A stretch of DNA of 58,527 bases from an uncultured Pelagibacteraceae bacterium (GTDB lineage Bacteria; Pseudomonadota; Alphaproteobacteria; Pelagibacterales; Pelagibacteraceae): assembly GCA_902522955.1 (NCBI GenBank), contig CABYXR010000004.1:1-58527 (forward strand), read 5' to 3'. The notes below the pieces were generated by a model. The model made no database searches. It was not told where the DNA came from and saw only the letters and a list, made by a program, of their open reading frames with translations. This document shows positions 1 through 8,293 of this stretch, in pieces. Position 1 is the stretch's first letter, and each line of letters begins with the position of its first letter. The translations under genes were made by a program, and so were the position numbers.

Positions 1-114
1 ACTATGAGAGGCATAAAAAAAGAAAGGGCTACTACAGTAACAAATTATTATTTAGGTGCGTTTAAAGAAGATTTAAGTTATCAAAACAGATATTTAAGAT
101 ATATTGCAAAATAA
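1..114 (+). CDS. 3' end of an unidentified gene (partial)
   Basis: An open frame enters from the left edge and stops with TAA immediately before the ATG of the next gene, leaving 37 codons. The visible tail is basic and tyrosine-rich and ends in YLRYIAK. No family is recognisable from this fragment, so no function is given. The zero-base gap to the next gene suggests co-transcription with the AcuI-like reductase. The codon use matches the neighbours, so I take it as a real C-terminus rather than a chance frame. Confidence 0.6.
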   Translation, partial: TMRGIKKERATTVTNYYLGAFKEDLSYQNRYLRYIAK

Positions 115-1116
115 ATGTCTGATAAATTCAAAGCAATTGTAATAAATAATCAAAACGATAAATTTAGTAGAGACTTAAAAGAAATTAGTAAGAGCGATCT
201 TAAAGATGGAAATGTATTTGTTAAAATAGATTATTCCAGTTTAAACTACAAAGATGCGCTAATTTTAAACGACGGTGGAAAAATTGTAAGAAAGTTTCCT
301 TTTGTTCCTGGAATAGATTTCTCAGGAAAAGTTGTTGAAAGTGAAGACTCTAAATTTAAAAAAGACGATGACATAATTTTAACAGGTTTCAGAGTTGGAG
401 AATCGTACTTTGGAGGATTTGCTCAATACGCTAAAGTTGACTCAAATTTTTTAATTAAAACTCCAAAAGAATTAGACAATCATAAAGCTATGATGATGGG
501 TACAGCTGGTTTTACAGCATTACAATGTGCTTTTGCAGTTAAAGCAAGAGAGGAACTTTTACTGGGAGAAAAGGTAAAAGATGTTTTAGTAACAGGAGCA
601 ACTGGCGGCGTAGGGAGTATTGCAGTTATGATTTTATCTAAAATGGGATACGATGTACATGCTGTAACAGGGAAAAAAGACAAAAACGAATATTTAAAAG
701 ATCTGGGTGCAAAAAATATTATTGATAGAAAAGAATTTGATGGAGAAAGCAAACTACTAGAAAAAGGAACTTGGGACGGAGTGGTAGATACGGTTGGCGG
801 TGCAAGTTTGACAAAAATTTTAGCTCAAACAAAGCCTAATGGAATTGTTGCCTCTTGTGGTAATGCTGGGGGTATAAAAATAAATACAACTGTAATGCCC
901 TTTATTATAAGAGGAGTTAAGTTATGGGGTATAGACTCTTCAGGAGCCTCAATAAAAAGAAGAGAATTTTTGTGGAATGAAGCAAGTAAATTAATAGATT
1001 TTGCTAAAATACAATCTTTTACAAAAGAACTATCATTTACTGAACTATTAGATACATATCCAAAATTATTAAAAGGCGAATATTTTGGTAGAGCTATAGT
1101 AAATCCAAATAAATAA
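115..1116 (+). CDS. acuI: AcuI/YhdH-family acryloyl-CoA reductase or quinone oxidoreductase
   Basis: Medium-chain dehydrogenase/reductase of the YhdH/AcuI branch, 333 residues, the usual length. The N-terminal catalytic domain carries the family motif SLNYKD (residues 42-47). The NADPH-binding Rossmann domain carries TGATGGVG (160-167). There are no zinc-ligand cysteines, as expected for this branch. AcuI reduces acryloyl-CoA to propionyl-CoA with NADPH, which detoxifies acrylate from DMSP or 3-hydroxypropionate metabolism. No DMSP lyase or demethylase is nearby, so the physiological substrate is inferred from the family only. It abuts the preceding gene and is followed after 17 bases by a LysR regulator on the same strand. 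Confidence 0.85.
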   Translation: MSDKFKAIVINNQNDKFSRDLKEISKSDLKDGNVFVKIDYSSLNYKDALILNDGGKIVRKFPFVPGIDFSGKVVESEDSKFKKDDDIILTGFRVGESYFGGFAQYAKVDSNFLIKTPKELDNHKAMMMGTAGFTALQCAFAVKAREELLLGEKVKDVLVTGATGGVGSIAVMILSKMGYDVHAVTGKKDKNEYLKDLGAKNIIDRKEFDGESKLLEKGTWDGVVDTVGGASLTKILAQTKPNGIVASCGNAGGIKINTTVMPFIIRGVKLWGIDSSGASIKRREFLWNEASKLIDFAKIQSFTKELSFTELLDTYPKLLKGEYFGRAIVNPNK

Positions 1117-1133
1117 ACTATAATTTAAATTAT

Positions 1134-2024
1134 ATGGATTGGGATAAATTAAAAATATTTCACACTGTTGCAGAGGCATCAAGCTTTACAAAAGCTTCCA
1201 CAATATTAAATTTAAGTCAGTCAGCTATCAGTAGGCAAATTCAATCATTAGAAAACGATTTAAAAGTGCAACTTTTTGAACGTCATGCAAGGGGCTTGGT
1301 TCTTACAGAAAATGGAGAGTATCTATTTAAATCTGCACATGAAGTGATTTCTAAATTAAAAGATGTAGAATCTAATTTAATTGGACATAAAGATAAATTA
1401 AGTGGGAAACTAACGATCACAACAGTAGTAAGTTTTGGTACTACTTGGCTGACGCCTCGTATTAAAGAGTTTATGGATCTTAATCCTGGGATAGAAGTAG
1501 AATTAATATTTGCTGACAAAGAACTCGATTTAGCTACTCGTCAAGCAGATATTGCAATTAGAATGAGAAGACCTAAACAATTGAATTTAATTCAAAAAAA
1601 ATTTGTTGATTTTAATTATCATATATATGGATCAAACGAATATTTAGAAAAAAATGGTTATCCAAAGTCTTTAAAAGATTTAGATAAGCATAAGTTTATT
1701 ACTTACGGTAAAGGAGCGCCTTCTCCAGTTTATAATCCCGATTGGGTTTTAAAAGTTGGAGCAAAAGATGGTAAAAAAAGAAAATCTTTAATGAAAGTTA
1801 ATAGTGTTTATGGATTATTATTAGCAGTGCAAAGTGGAGTTGGCTTAGCAGCTTTACCTGATTATATTGCTCATAACAAAAATGGTATTACAAAAGTTTT
1901 ACCAAATGAACCAGGCAAACCAACAGAAACACACTTTGTTTATCCTGCTTCTTTAAAAAATAACGCAAGATTAATTGCTTTTAGAAATTTTATTTTTAGT
2001 AAGGTTAATGAATGGAAATTTTAA
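1134..2024 (+). CDS. LysR-family transcriptional regulator
   Basis: 296-residue LysR-type regulator. The N-terminal winged helix-turn-helix begins at the first residue (WDKLKIFHTVAE) and contains the recognition-helix signature SQSAISRQIQ around residues 28-37. Residues about 90-290 form the periplasmic-binding-protein-like effector domain. It lies 17 bases after the acuI-like gene in the same direction, so it may be co-transcribed with it rather than divergent from its target as in the classical arrangement. It is the only DNA-binding regulator of this kind in the window. Effector and target are unknown. Its end overlaps the start of rseP by 13 bases. Confidence 0.9.
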   Translation: MDWDKLKIFHTVAEASSFTKASTILNLSQSAISRQIQSLENDLKVQLFERHARGLVLTENGEYLFKSAHEVISKLKDVESNLIGHKDKLSGKLTITTVVSFGTTWLTPRIKEFMDLNPGIEVELIFADKELDLATRQADIAIRMRRPKQLNLIQKKFVDFNYHIYGSNEYLEKNGYPKSLKDLDKHKFITYGKGAPSPVYNPDWVLKVGAKDGKKRKSLMKVNSVYGLLLAVQSGVGLAALPDYIAHNKNGITKVLPNEPGKPTETHFVYPASLKNNARLIAFRNFIFSKVNEWKF

Positions 2025-3127
2025 ATTTTTTAGTTCCTTTTATTATATTATTAACAGTTGTAGTTTTCGTTCACGAATACGGACATTATTATTTTGCAAA
2101 AAAATTTGGAGTGGGTATTACTGATTTTTCAATCGGTTTTGGTAAAGAGTTATTTGGATTTAATGATAAATCTGGAACACGATGGAAATTTTGTCTTATT
2201 CCTCTAGGAGGGTATGTAAAATTTTTTGGCGACAGAAATGTATTTAGTCAAACTGAACAAAAAGAACTTTTAGAAAAGTACAGTAAAGATGATCAGAGTA
2301 AACTTTTTGTTACAAAACCTCTGTATCAAAGGTCACTTATTGTAGCGGCTGGACCAATAGCAAATTTTATTTTAGCCATATTTATCTTTGCTTTTATATA
2401 TATGTTTGCTGGTAAAGATTTTACTCCTGCACAAATAAATGAAGTACAAAAAGATGGCCCAGCTTATACTGCTGGAATTAAAGATGGAGATTTAATTTTA
2501 AAAATAAATAATAAAAAAGTAAGTAGTTTGTTGGATGTCTCGACTTACATTAATTCTTCTTCAACAAAAGATATTAAAATTACTGTTTTACGTAACGATG
2601 CTGAAATTGATTATATAGTTTTACCAAAATTGATTGAAGCAAAAGACACTCTTGGAAACACAATCAATAAAAAAATAATAGGTATTAAAATATCTCCACC
2701 AAATAATGAATTACAAAGAGAACGCCTTGGCCCTGCTACAGCATTATTTTATGCTCTTAAAGAAACATGGTTTGTAATAACAGCATCATCAGATTTTGTG
2801 ATTTCTATGTTTAAGGGGACTGGTGATACAAAACAATTAGGCGGACCAATTAAAATTGCAAAAATTACTGGTCAAGTTGCTCAGTATGGATTTATAGCGT
2901 TTCTAAGTATCATGGCTTATATTTCGATTTCATTAGGTTTTATAAATCTCTTCCCGATACCTATGCTAGATGGAGGACACTTAATGTTTTATGCTTTTGA
3001 AAAAATTTTGGGAAGACCTTTAACTCAAAAAACCCAAGAGGGTTTTTTTCGAATCGGGCTTTTTTTATTGTTATTTTTAATGCTTTTTACCACTGTCAAT
3101 GATTTAAAAGATTTAGGCTTATTTTAA
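2012..3127 (+). CDS. rseP: RseP-type site-2 membrane metalloprotease
   Basis: Intramembrane zinc protease of family M50, 371 residues. The zinc motif HEYGH is at residues 21-25 in the first membrane segment. A PDZ domain follows in the middle (around 125-200). The second active-site motif LDGG is at 319-322, inside the conserved NLFPIPMLDGG context, and a hydrophobic C-terminal segment follows. In the family the enzyme cleaves membrane anchors of regulators such as anti-sigma factors and remnant signal peptides. The start overlaps the LysR stop by 13 bases. The usual neighbours (dxr, bamA) are not present, which is a difference from many proteobacteria. Confidence 0.92.
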   Translation: MEILNFLVPFIILLTVVVFVHEYGHYYFAKKFGVGITDFSIGFGKELFGFNDKSGTRWKFCLIPLGGYVKFFGDRNVFSQTEQKELLEKYSKDDQSKLFVTKPLYQRSLIVAAGPIANFILAIFIFAFIYMFAGKDFTPAQINEVQKDGPAYTAGIKDGDLILKINNKKVSSLLDVSTYINSSSTKDIKITVLRNDAEIDYIVLPKLIEAKDTLGNTINKKIIGIKISPPNNELQRERLGPATALFYALKETWFVITASSDFVISMFKGTGDTKQLGGPIKIAKITGQVAQYGFIAFLSIMAYISISLGFINLFPIPMLDGGHLMFYAFEKILGRPLTQKTQEGFFRIGLFLLLFLMLFTTVNDLKDLGLF

Positions 3128-3152
3128 GCCCCTTTTAGCTTATAAAAACATC

Positions 3153-3231
3153 AATAAAATCAACACTTTTTTGATATACAATATGTTGTGTTAATATTTA
3201 TGTGAAACACTAAAAAAATGTTGATTTTATT
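3153..3231. repeat. 20-bp inverted repeat in the leader of the HU gene
   Basis: Two arms, 3153-3172 and 3212-3231, are reverse complements at 19 of 20 positions, separated by 39 bases. The spacer contains a shorter pair, GTGTT (3188-3192) and AACAC (3206-3210). The right arm ends about 40 bases before the HU start codon. As RNA it could form a long stem; as DNA it could be a protein-binding site. The T-rich left arm does not look like an intrinsic terminator for rseP. Confidence 0.6.
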
Positions 3232-3273
3232 GGGAAATTGTAGAAATTCCATATTAACCATAAAGGGGCATAA

Positions 3274-3549
3274 ATGAACAAAAAACAACTAGTAGCTAAA
3301 ATATCGTCCACATTGGGTCAGAGTAAAGCTGATGCTGAAAGAACTTTTGATTCAATAACGACAATTATTCTGGATGCGTTGAAAAATGACGATACCGTTA
3401 AAATAGCTGGTTTTGGTACTTATAAAGTAGCAAAAAGAAAAGCTAGAGTAGGAAGAAATCCTCGAACAGGTGAGTCAATTCAAATAGCTGCATCTCAAAA
3501 AGTTAAGTTTTTACCAGCTAAAAGCTTAAAAGAAATGTTTAATAGATAA
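3274..3549 (+). CDS. hup: HU-family nucleoid protein
   Basis: 91-residue HU/IHF-family histone-like protein. It has the typical N-terminal helices, the KIAGFGTYKVAKRKAR strand, and the DNA-binding beta-arm with GRNPRTGESI around residues 60-70. HU dimers bend and compact DNA without strong sequence preference. The length and the absence of IHF-specific features favour HU. It is preceded by AAAGGGG about 7 bases before ATG and by an inverted repeat in its leader. A hairpin follows the stop. Confidence 0.93.
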   Translation: MNKKQLVAKISSTLGQSKADAERTFDSITTIILDALKNDDTVKIAGFGTYKVAKRKARVGRNPRTGESIQIAASQKVKFLPAKSLKEMFNR

Positions 3550-3560
3550 ACGTTATTTTT

Positions 3561-3590
3561 AGCCCTTATTCACAAAATTGAATAAGGGCT
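3561..3590. terminator. Perfect 10-bp hairpin after hup
   Basis: Arms 3561-3570 and 3581-3590 (AGCCCTTATT and AATAAGGGCT) are perfectly complementary around a 10-base loop, starting 11 bases after the hup stop. There is no T-run after the stem on either strand; a T-run precedes it. It is therefore either a weak terminator or a 3'-end stabilising hairpin. Confidence 0.5.
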
Positions 3591-3659
3591 AAACTAATTG
3601 CAAAAACTGCATAGCTATATTCTGTAGATTTCAATACTTATATATATTCAAAGCACTAT

Positions 3660-3689
3660 AAACTCCTTTTTAAATCAACAAGGGAGTTT
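3660..3689 (+). promoter_or_regulatory. Hairpin covering the amtB ribosome-binding site
   Basis: Bases 3660-3669 pair with 3680-3689 (10 pairs including one G-U) around a 10-base loop. The 3' arm contains the Shine-Dalgarno sequence AGGGAG (3681-3686), and the amtB ATG follows at 3691. When folded, the ribosome-binding site would be hidden. The four T residues after the arm also make it terminator-like. Regulation by this element is inference. Confidence 0.55.
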
Positions 3690-3690
3690 T

Positions 3691-4983
3691 ATGAAAAAAT
3701 ACATAGGATACTTTCTAGCAGGTACAGCCATTTACTTTGGCTTTGCTGGTTTAGGCTACGCTGAGACCACAGTTTCTGCAGAAGTACAATACATATTTAA
3801 CACCCTATTATTTTTAATGTCAGGTTTCTTGGTCATGTGGATGGCCGCAGGTTTCGCAATGTTAGAGTCAGGATTGGTAACATCAAAATCTGTATCAGCA
3901 ATCTGTGCAAAAAATATAGGTTTATACTCAATCGCCGGAGTAATGTTCTGGTTGGTTGGTTACAATTTAGCTTACGGTATACCGGAAGGCGGATATATAG
4001 GTTCATTCACACCATGGAGTGATAATTCAGCATTAGAGACTGGATATTCTGATGGTTCTGATTGGTTTTTCCAAATGGTGTTCTGTGCAACTACAATGTC
4101 AATCGTATCTGGTACGTTAGCTGAAAGAATTAAGATCTGGCCATTTTTCTTATTTGCCGCAATTTTAACTGGATTTATATATCCAATTTCAATGGGTTGG
4201 CAGTGGGGTGGCGGATGGTTATCAGCTGCTGGATTTTCAGACTTTGCTGGTTCAACATTAGTACATGCTGCAGGTGGTGCTGCCGCTTTAGCAGGTGCAA
4301 TAGTGCTTGGAGCAAGAACTGGAAGATTTAGTTCTAGCGGCGGAGTCAAAGCTATGACACCATTTGCTGCATCATCAATTCCATTAGCAACACTAGGAGT
4401 ATTTATACTTTGGTTAGGTTGGTTCGGTTTTAATGGCGGATCTCAGTTAGCTTCTGGTACGTTGGAAGACGTTTCATCAGTTGCAACAATTTATATCAAT
4501 ACGAACTTAGCTGCAGGTGGTGGTGTATTAGCTGCTGCAACTGTATCAAGATTAATTGGTGGTAAAACTGACGTAGTAATGATGCTAAACGGCGCGATAG
4601 CCGGTTTGGTAGGTATTACGGCAGAACCATTGACACCAAGTCCGTTAGCTGCAATCTTTATTGGGGCAATAGCTGGAGTATTAATGTACTTCTCAGTAAA
4701 ATTATTGTTTAAAATGAAAATTGACGACGTAGTTGGTGCCATCCCAGCACACTTAGTAGCTGGAGTATGGGGTACATTAGCAGTGCCATTAACAAACAGT
4801 GATGTTGCTTTTGGAGCGCAATTCCTAGGAACAATCTCAGTAGTGGTATTCGTATTCATAGTCTCGTTTATTGTTTTCCAAATTATGAAAAATACAGTTG
4901 GATTAAGAATAAGCAAGGAAGCTGAAAGACTAGGAACTGACAAAGCTGAAGTTGGTGTAATAGCTTACGGTATAAGAGACTAA
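3691..4983 (+). CDS. amtB: Ammonium transporter, AmtB family
   Basis: 430-residue Amt/Mep/Rh channel with about 11-12 membrane segments and a cleavable N-terminal signal (ending near GLGYAE), as in bacterial AmtB. Family motifs are present: AGFAMLESG in the first core helix, and the twin pore histidines within VHAAGG (near 192) and the later PAHLVAGVWG. The cytoplasmic tail after the last helix is short. It imports ammonium at the inner membrane. No glnK/PII gene is adjacent, in contrast to the common glnK-amtB pair. The strong Shine-Dalgarno sequence lies in a hairpin. Confidence 0.95.
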   Translation: MKKYIGYFLAGTAIYFGFAGLGYAETTVSAEVQYIFNTLLFLMSGFLVMWMAAGFAMLESGLVTSKSVSAICAKNIGLYSIAGVMFWLVGYNLAYGIPEGGYIGSFTPWSDNSALETGYSDGSDWFFQMVFCATTMSIVSGTLAERIKIWPFFLFAAILTGFIYPISMGWQWGGGWLSAAGFSDFAGSTLVHAAGGAAALAGAIVLGARTGRFSSSGGVKAMTPFAASSIPLATLGVFILWLGWFGFNGGSQLASGTLEDVSSVATIYINTNLAAGGGVLAAATVSRLIGGKTDVVMMLNGAIAGLVGITAEPLTPSPLAAIFIGAIAGVLMYFSVKLLFKMKIDDVVGAIPAHLVAGVWGTLAVPLTNSDVAFGAQFLGTISVVVFVFIVSFIVFQIMKNTVGLRISKEAERLGTDKAEVGVIAYGIRD

Positions 4984-5022
4984 TTAAAAACTTTCTCCCT
5001 CCCTCGTTAGTTGGGAAAACTT

Positions 5023-5054
5023 TAAGGCCTGGCGATTTATTTCTCCAGGCCTTA
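5023..5054. terminator. Terminator-like hairpin between amtB and a convergent gene
   Basis: A perfect 10-bp stem, TAAGGCCTGG (5023-5032) with CCAGGCCTTA (5045-5054), loop of 12 bases, followed by AATATTT. It sits between two convergent genes and probably serves both directions. The T-tract is weak on each strand. Confidence 0.7.
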
Positions 5055-5073
5055 AATATTTAAACACTAAAAA

Positions 5074-6096
5074 TTAACCATTATCGTCCCATAATTTTTT
5101 CCAATTAATATTAGGTGATAGCCCAAAAATCGAATTAACATTAGTACAATGAATAGCTAGTGAAGGTATTGGTGAAATACATAATTCCATTTCATAAATA
5201 TCATGTAAAGGTTTTTCAAAAGGATAATGTTCGAGTTCACACATGCTTTTTAAAATACTCCAATGTTTATCCACCATTTTTTTACTTGTTAAAAAAGTAC
5301 ATAATGTTTCATTTACTTTTCTCCAATGATAATTGCTTCCTAAAAAAATTTGAGTTGATTCAGCTTTAGAATATAAATAGGGGTAATCTGTAGGACACAA
5401 AAAGATATCATTGTTAATTTGCGACGATATCCTTTCAAAGGTTAAAACCATCTCATTCAAAGAATCTTTATTATGTATATAATCGTCTTCTACAAAATAG
5501 ATTAAATCTTCAGAGTTTTTCGCTTCAATTAAAGATTGGTGGATGTTTGCCATGTTTGACATTTGATTAGATGTAACAATTTGATTTTTTTGATTTTTTT
5601 TGGCTATGTTATCTTCAAAATTAGAGAGATCCAAATTAATCAAATCGTAGCTTCTATTAAATGATTTGAATAATTTATCTATTTTATCTAAATTTTCTTT
5701 TTTTGAATTATAATCGATTACTTTAAGTTTAATTTTTATTTTTTTAAGTTGATTTGATGAGTTTAAGGATTGAAGAATTGAGCGAATAGATCTTAAAGTG
5801 TACTCAACTTTTTCTTTCTCAAAAATCCTTTTTTTACTTTGTGTAAGCATATTTACTTCTGTGCAAGTCCTAATTATGATATCTAAAGATCTTACGGGTC
5901 TAGTTACTTTTACCTCACCAAGAGGCAAGTTAATTGATTTACTGCCAATGATATTGATATCTTCATGAAGTGTTTTGTTTAAAGTTGGAATTTCAAAGTT
6001 ATTTTGGTCAATTATTTCATAGCCAAAAAACCTACTTATCTTTACAAAAATTTTTTTTATTAAACTTTTTTTTTTATTATTTTTAATTTCTTTCAT
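5074..6096 (-). CDS. Glycosyltransferase-like protein (GT-A type), hypothetical
   Basis: 340 residues with a very basic N-terminus. The region DIIIRTCTE, a central LIYFVEDDYIH (an acidic metal-binding-like EDD motif) and a following FLCPTDYP are the kind of elements seen in GT-A-fold glycosyltransferases, where the acidic cluster binds the nucleotide-sugar metal. I do not recognise a specific family. It is convergent with amtB and separated by a short gap from the divergent rhodanese gene. It stands alone, away from the polysaccharide block at 46-58 kb. Confidence 0.6.
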   Translation of the reverse strand: MKEIKNNKKKSLIKKIFVKISRFFGYEIIDQNNFEIPTLNKTLHEDINIIGSKSINLPLGEVKVTRPVRSLDIIIRTCTEVNMLTQSKKRIFEKEKVEYTLRSIRSILQSLNSSNQLKKIKIKLKVIDYNSKKENLDKIDKLFKSFNRSYDLINLDLSNFEDNIAKKNQKNQIVTSNQMSNMANIHQSLIEAKNSEDLIYFVEDDYIHNKDSLNEMVLTFERISSQINNDIFLCPTDYPYLYSKAESTQIFLGSNYHWRKVNETLCTFLTSKKMVDKHWSILKSMCELEHYPFEKPLHDIYEMELCISPIPSLAIHCTNVNSIFGLSPNINWKKLWDDNG

Positions 6097-6129
6097 TGCT
6101 TCAAATTTAAAATCTAGTATTCTAATATC

Positions 6130-6528
6130 ATGAACATAAAGTCATCTCAAACACTTGTAGAAGAAGCAAAAAAAAGCATTAAAACTCTCACTTCCGAAGA
6201 GGCAAAGGAATTATTAGAAAATAATGAGATCAGTTTAATAGATATAAGAGATATAAGAGAACTTTGGAAAGAAGGGACAATTGAAAACTCAAAACATATT
6301 CCCAGAGGAATGTTGGAGTTTTGGTTAGATCCTAATAGCTCTTATTACGAGGCAAACAAAATCAAAGATATTAAAAAAATGGTTTTATTTTGTGCAGCGG
6401 GATTTAGGTCAGCCTTGGCGACAAAATCTTTAGTCGATATGGGATTTACAAACGTAGCTCACGTAGATGGTGGTTTTGATGCTTTAAAAAATGCTGGACT
6501 TAAAGTAATTCAAAAAGATAAAAAATAA
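6130..6528 (+). CDS. Rhodanese-like sulfurtransferase
   Basis: 132-residue single-domain rhodanese. The domain spans about residues 18-130 with the entry motif LIDIRDIRELWKEG and the active-site loop CAAGFRS, whose cysteine would carry the persulfide. No signal peptide, so cytoplasmic. It could move sulfane sulfur in tRNA thiolation (mnmA is 3 kb away) or in sulfur detoxification; the substrate cannot be read from sequence. Its stop is 1 base from the stop of the convergent isomerase gene. Confidence 0.85.
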   Translation: MNIKSSQTLVEEAKKSIKTLTSEEAKELLENNEISLIDIRDIRELWKEGTIENSKHIPRGMLEFWLDPNSSYYEANKIKDIKKMVLFCAAGFRSALATKSLVDMGFTNVAHVDGGFDALKNAGLKVIQKDKK

Positions 6529-6529
6529 T

Positions 6530-7117
6530 TCATTTATAGAATTCATTTAAAGCAAATTCTATTCTGTCTTGACCCCAAAATATTTTATTATTTACAACAA
6601 AGCTGGGAGCTCCAAAAATACCTTTATCATAAGCTTCTCCCGTCCTTTTTTTTAATAATTCTTTTATTGATGATGAAGTTGATCTTAAAAAAAAAGTTTT
6701 TGGATTTACGTTTAAATTTTTTAAAATTTTCTGCACTATATTTTCATCGTTCATATTCAATCCATCTTGCCATATTGAATTGAAAATACATTCAATATAA
6801 TAACTTTTAAAATTATCTTCCTCTGCTACGAATACTCCCCTCATCAAATTCAAACTTTTGATCGGGAAATAAGAGTTAAACTTAAAAGAGACTCGATTTT
6901 TTTCTGCTATTAATTTGCAATCTCTAATCATATGTTTTGCTTTCGCTGGTATGAATGCTGGAGCTTTAATTCCGTGTAAATTATGAAGTCCACCAAGTAA
7001 TATCGGTTTGTATCTAATCTTAATTGAATTTTTTTTTTCAATTTTTAATATTTCTTTGTGTGCAAAAAAAGAGTATGGACTTATAAAGTCAAAATAAAAG
7101 TCAAAAGATTTAATCAT
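6530..7117 (-). CDS. 2-hydroxychromene-2-carboxylate isomerase/DsbA-like (GST kappa) protein
   Basis: 195 residues. It begins with a thioredoxin-fold strand and the FDFISPYSFFA motif that marks the HCCA isomerase/kappa glutathione transferase branch of the DsbA superfamily. The active-site position is serine (SPYS) rather than a CxxC pair, so it is not a disulfide oxidase. The C-terminal GIFGAPSFVVNNKIFWGQDR is also typical. HCCA isomerase acts in naphthalene degradation, but homologues in marine genomes have no known substrate. It overlaps the upstream ABA4-like gene by 8 bases, implying coupled translation. Confidence 0.85.
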   Translation of the reverse strand: MIKSFDFYFDFISPYSFFAHKEILKIEKKNSIKIRYKPILLGGLHNLHGIKAPAFIPAKAKHMIRDCKLIAEKNRVSFKFNSYFPIKSLNLMRGVFVAEEDNFKSYYIECIFNSIWQDGLNMNDENIVQKILKNLNVNPKTFFLRSTSSSIKELLKKRTGEAYDKGIFGAPSFVVNNKIFWGQDRIEFALNEFYK

Positions 7118-7580
7118 TAAAACTGATTTTTTTTGAAAAAAATATCCTAATAAACCAATAAATTAATAATCCAATTGGACCGGTAAAATAAGTAATTAAA
7201 AGAGATATAATTACGAAAAATTTAGGAATTAAATATTTTCGAGAGTCTCTTGCGATCCAGGCTCCAACGAATAAACTTATAGCCAAAAAGTGGAGCCAAA
7301 ATATTAATAAAAAGGCTTCGTTAGAAAACATAGAATATAATTCATCTAATCCATAATAAAGTTCGAAACTTCCTAGAATATCTCCATCTAAAAAAATGTT
7401 ATACACAACAAATCCATAAGCACTTGCTAATATCAAAGGAGCAATTATAGATTGAACAAAAAATCTTGTGATAAATTGGTTAGGAAAAACTATTAACAAC
7501 AACCAAAACGGTAAGATGCCCCAATTAGCTAAAAGGTAAATATTTTCATATGTCAAAAACTCTAATAGATTATTTATCAT
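7110..7580 (-). CDS. ABA4-like (DUF4281) membrane protein
   Basis: 156 residues, about four membrane segments. It matches the ABA4-like family pattern: N-terminal LLANWGILPFWLLL, a central WARDSR-like segment (here WIARDSRK) and the conserved TGPIGLLIYWFIR at the end. The plant member ABA4 acts in neoxanthin formation; in bacteria the role is unknown. A role in carotenoid modification would be inference, as no carotenoid gene is nearby. It is the upstream partner of the isomerase gene and divergent from recX. Confidence 0.75.
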   Translation of the reverse strand: MINNLLEFLTYENIYLLANWGILPFWLLLIVFPNQFITRFFVQSIIAPLILASAYGFVVYNIFLDGDILGSFELYYGLDELYSMFSNEAFLLIFWLHFLAISLFVGAWIARDSRKYLIPKFFVIISLLITYFTGPIGLLIYWFIRIFFSKKISFND

Positions 7581-7606
7581 GAAAAATAATATAGTATATT
7601 AACGAA

Positions 7607-8167
7607 ATGAATCCCACATCAAATAAAAGAGATTTTGAAGATCTGACTACAAATTTAAAAGATTTAGCTTATTCTTATTTGGAAAAATACAGCCCTTCAA
7701 AACAACAATTAAAAATTTACTTATTGAAAAAATATTTAACAAAAATTAAGGGAACTAAATCAAAGAAGGAAGTGTCTTCAATAATTGATGAAATTTTAAA
7801 AAATCTTGAACAAAATAAAATTGTAAATGATGAATTATATTCAGACTCGAAAGCAAGAATGTTTTTACGTAGGGGTTATTCTTTAAATAAAATTCACCAA
7901 TCCTTAATAAACAAGGGAATTGAGAGCAAATACATAAAGCAAAGTATTGATAAAATTAAAGAAGATAAAATTGAACCTGATTTTGTATCGGCTTTAAAAT
8001 TGTGCAAAAGAAGAAGAATAGGACCTTTAAGACCAGAAGCTAATCGAGAGCTATATTACAAAAAAGATATGGGAATTTTGGCTAGAGGTGGATTTAGTTT
8101 TGATTTATCCAAGAGAGTTCTTGATTTAGAAACAAAAGAATTTAACAAGTTACTTAAAATTGTTTGA
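7607..8167 (+). CDS. recX: Regulatory protein RecX
   Basis: 186 residues with three-helix repeats typical of RecX: an N-terminal AYSYLEKYSPSKQQLKIYLLKK segment and a central region with ARMFLRRGYSLNKIHQSLINKG. RecX binds RecA filaments and limits their extension. recA is not adjacent here. The 3' end overlaps by 18 bases a small convergent gene on the other strand. The start is supported by the ATG just after the divergent promoter gap. Confidence 0.88.
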   Translation: MNPTSNKRDFEDLTTNLKDLAYSYLEKYSPSKQQLKIYLLKKYLTKIKGTKSKKEVSSIIDEILKNLEQNKIVNDELYSDSKARMFLRRGYSLNKIHQSLINKGIESKYIKQSIDKIKEDKIEPDFVSALKLCKRRRIGPLRPEANRELYYKKDMGILARGGFSFDLSKRVLDLETKEFNKLLKIV

Positions 8168-8293
8168 TTTTTTTCTCTTTTCATCCTTAACTAATTGATC
8201 TAGTTTTCTTTTAAGTAAATTTCGAACTATAATAAAAAATATTGCTCCAAAAAAAGTTACTGAGATTATTATAGCTAGAATTGTTTTAAGCAT
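8150..8293 (-). CDS. 47-residue single-pass membrane protein
   Basis: A short frame starting at ATG inside the last 8 bases of cysQ (ATGCTTAA overlap) and ending inside the 3' end of recX. It encodes one hydrophobic segment, roughly residues 4-23, followed by a strongly basic tail (RNLLKRKLDQL and a KDEKRKKS end). The overlap with cysQ, the membrane helix followed by positive residues and the absence of any other gene in the gap support it as real. No family recognised. It would sit in the inner membrane with the basic tail in the cytoplasm. Confidence 0.65.
   Translation of the reverse strand: MLKTILAIIISVTFFGAIFFIIVRNLLKRKLDQLVKDEKRKKSNNFK

Noticed and set aside
3591-3659. Glutamine or other known riboswitch upstream of amtB
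   Set aside because: I could not find a conserved riboswitch core; only the simple SD-covering hairpin is supported.
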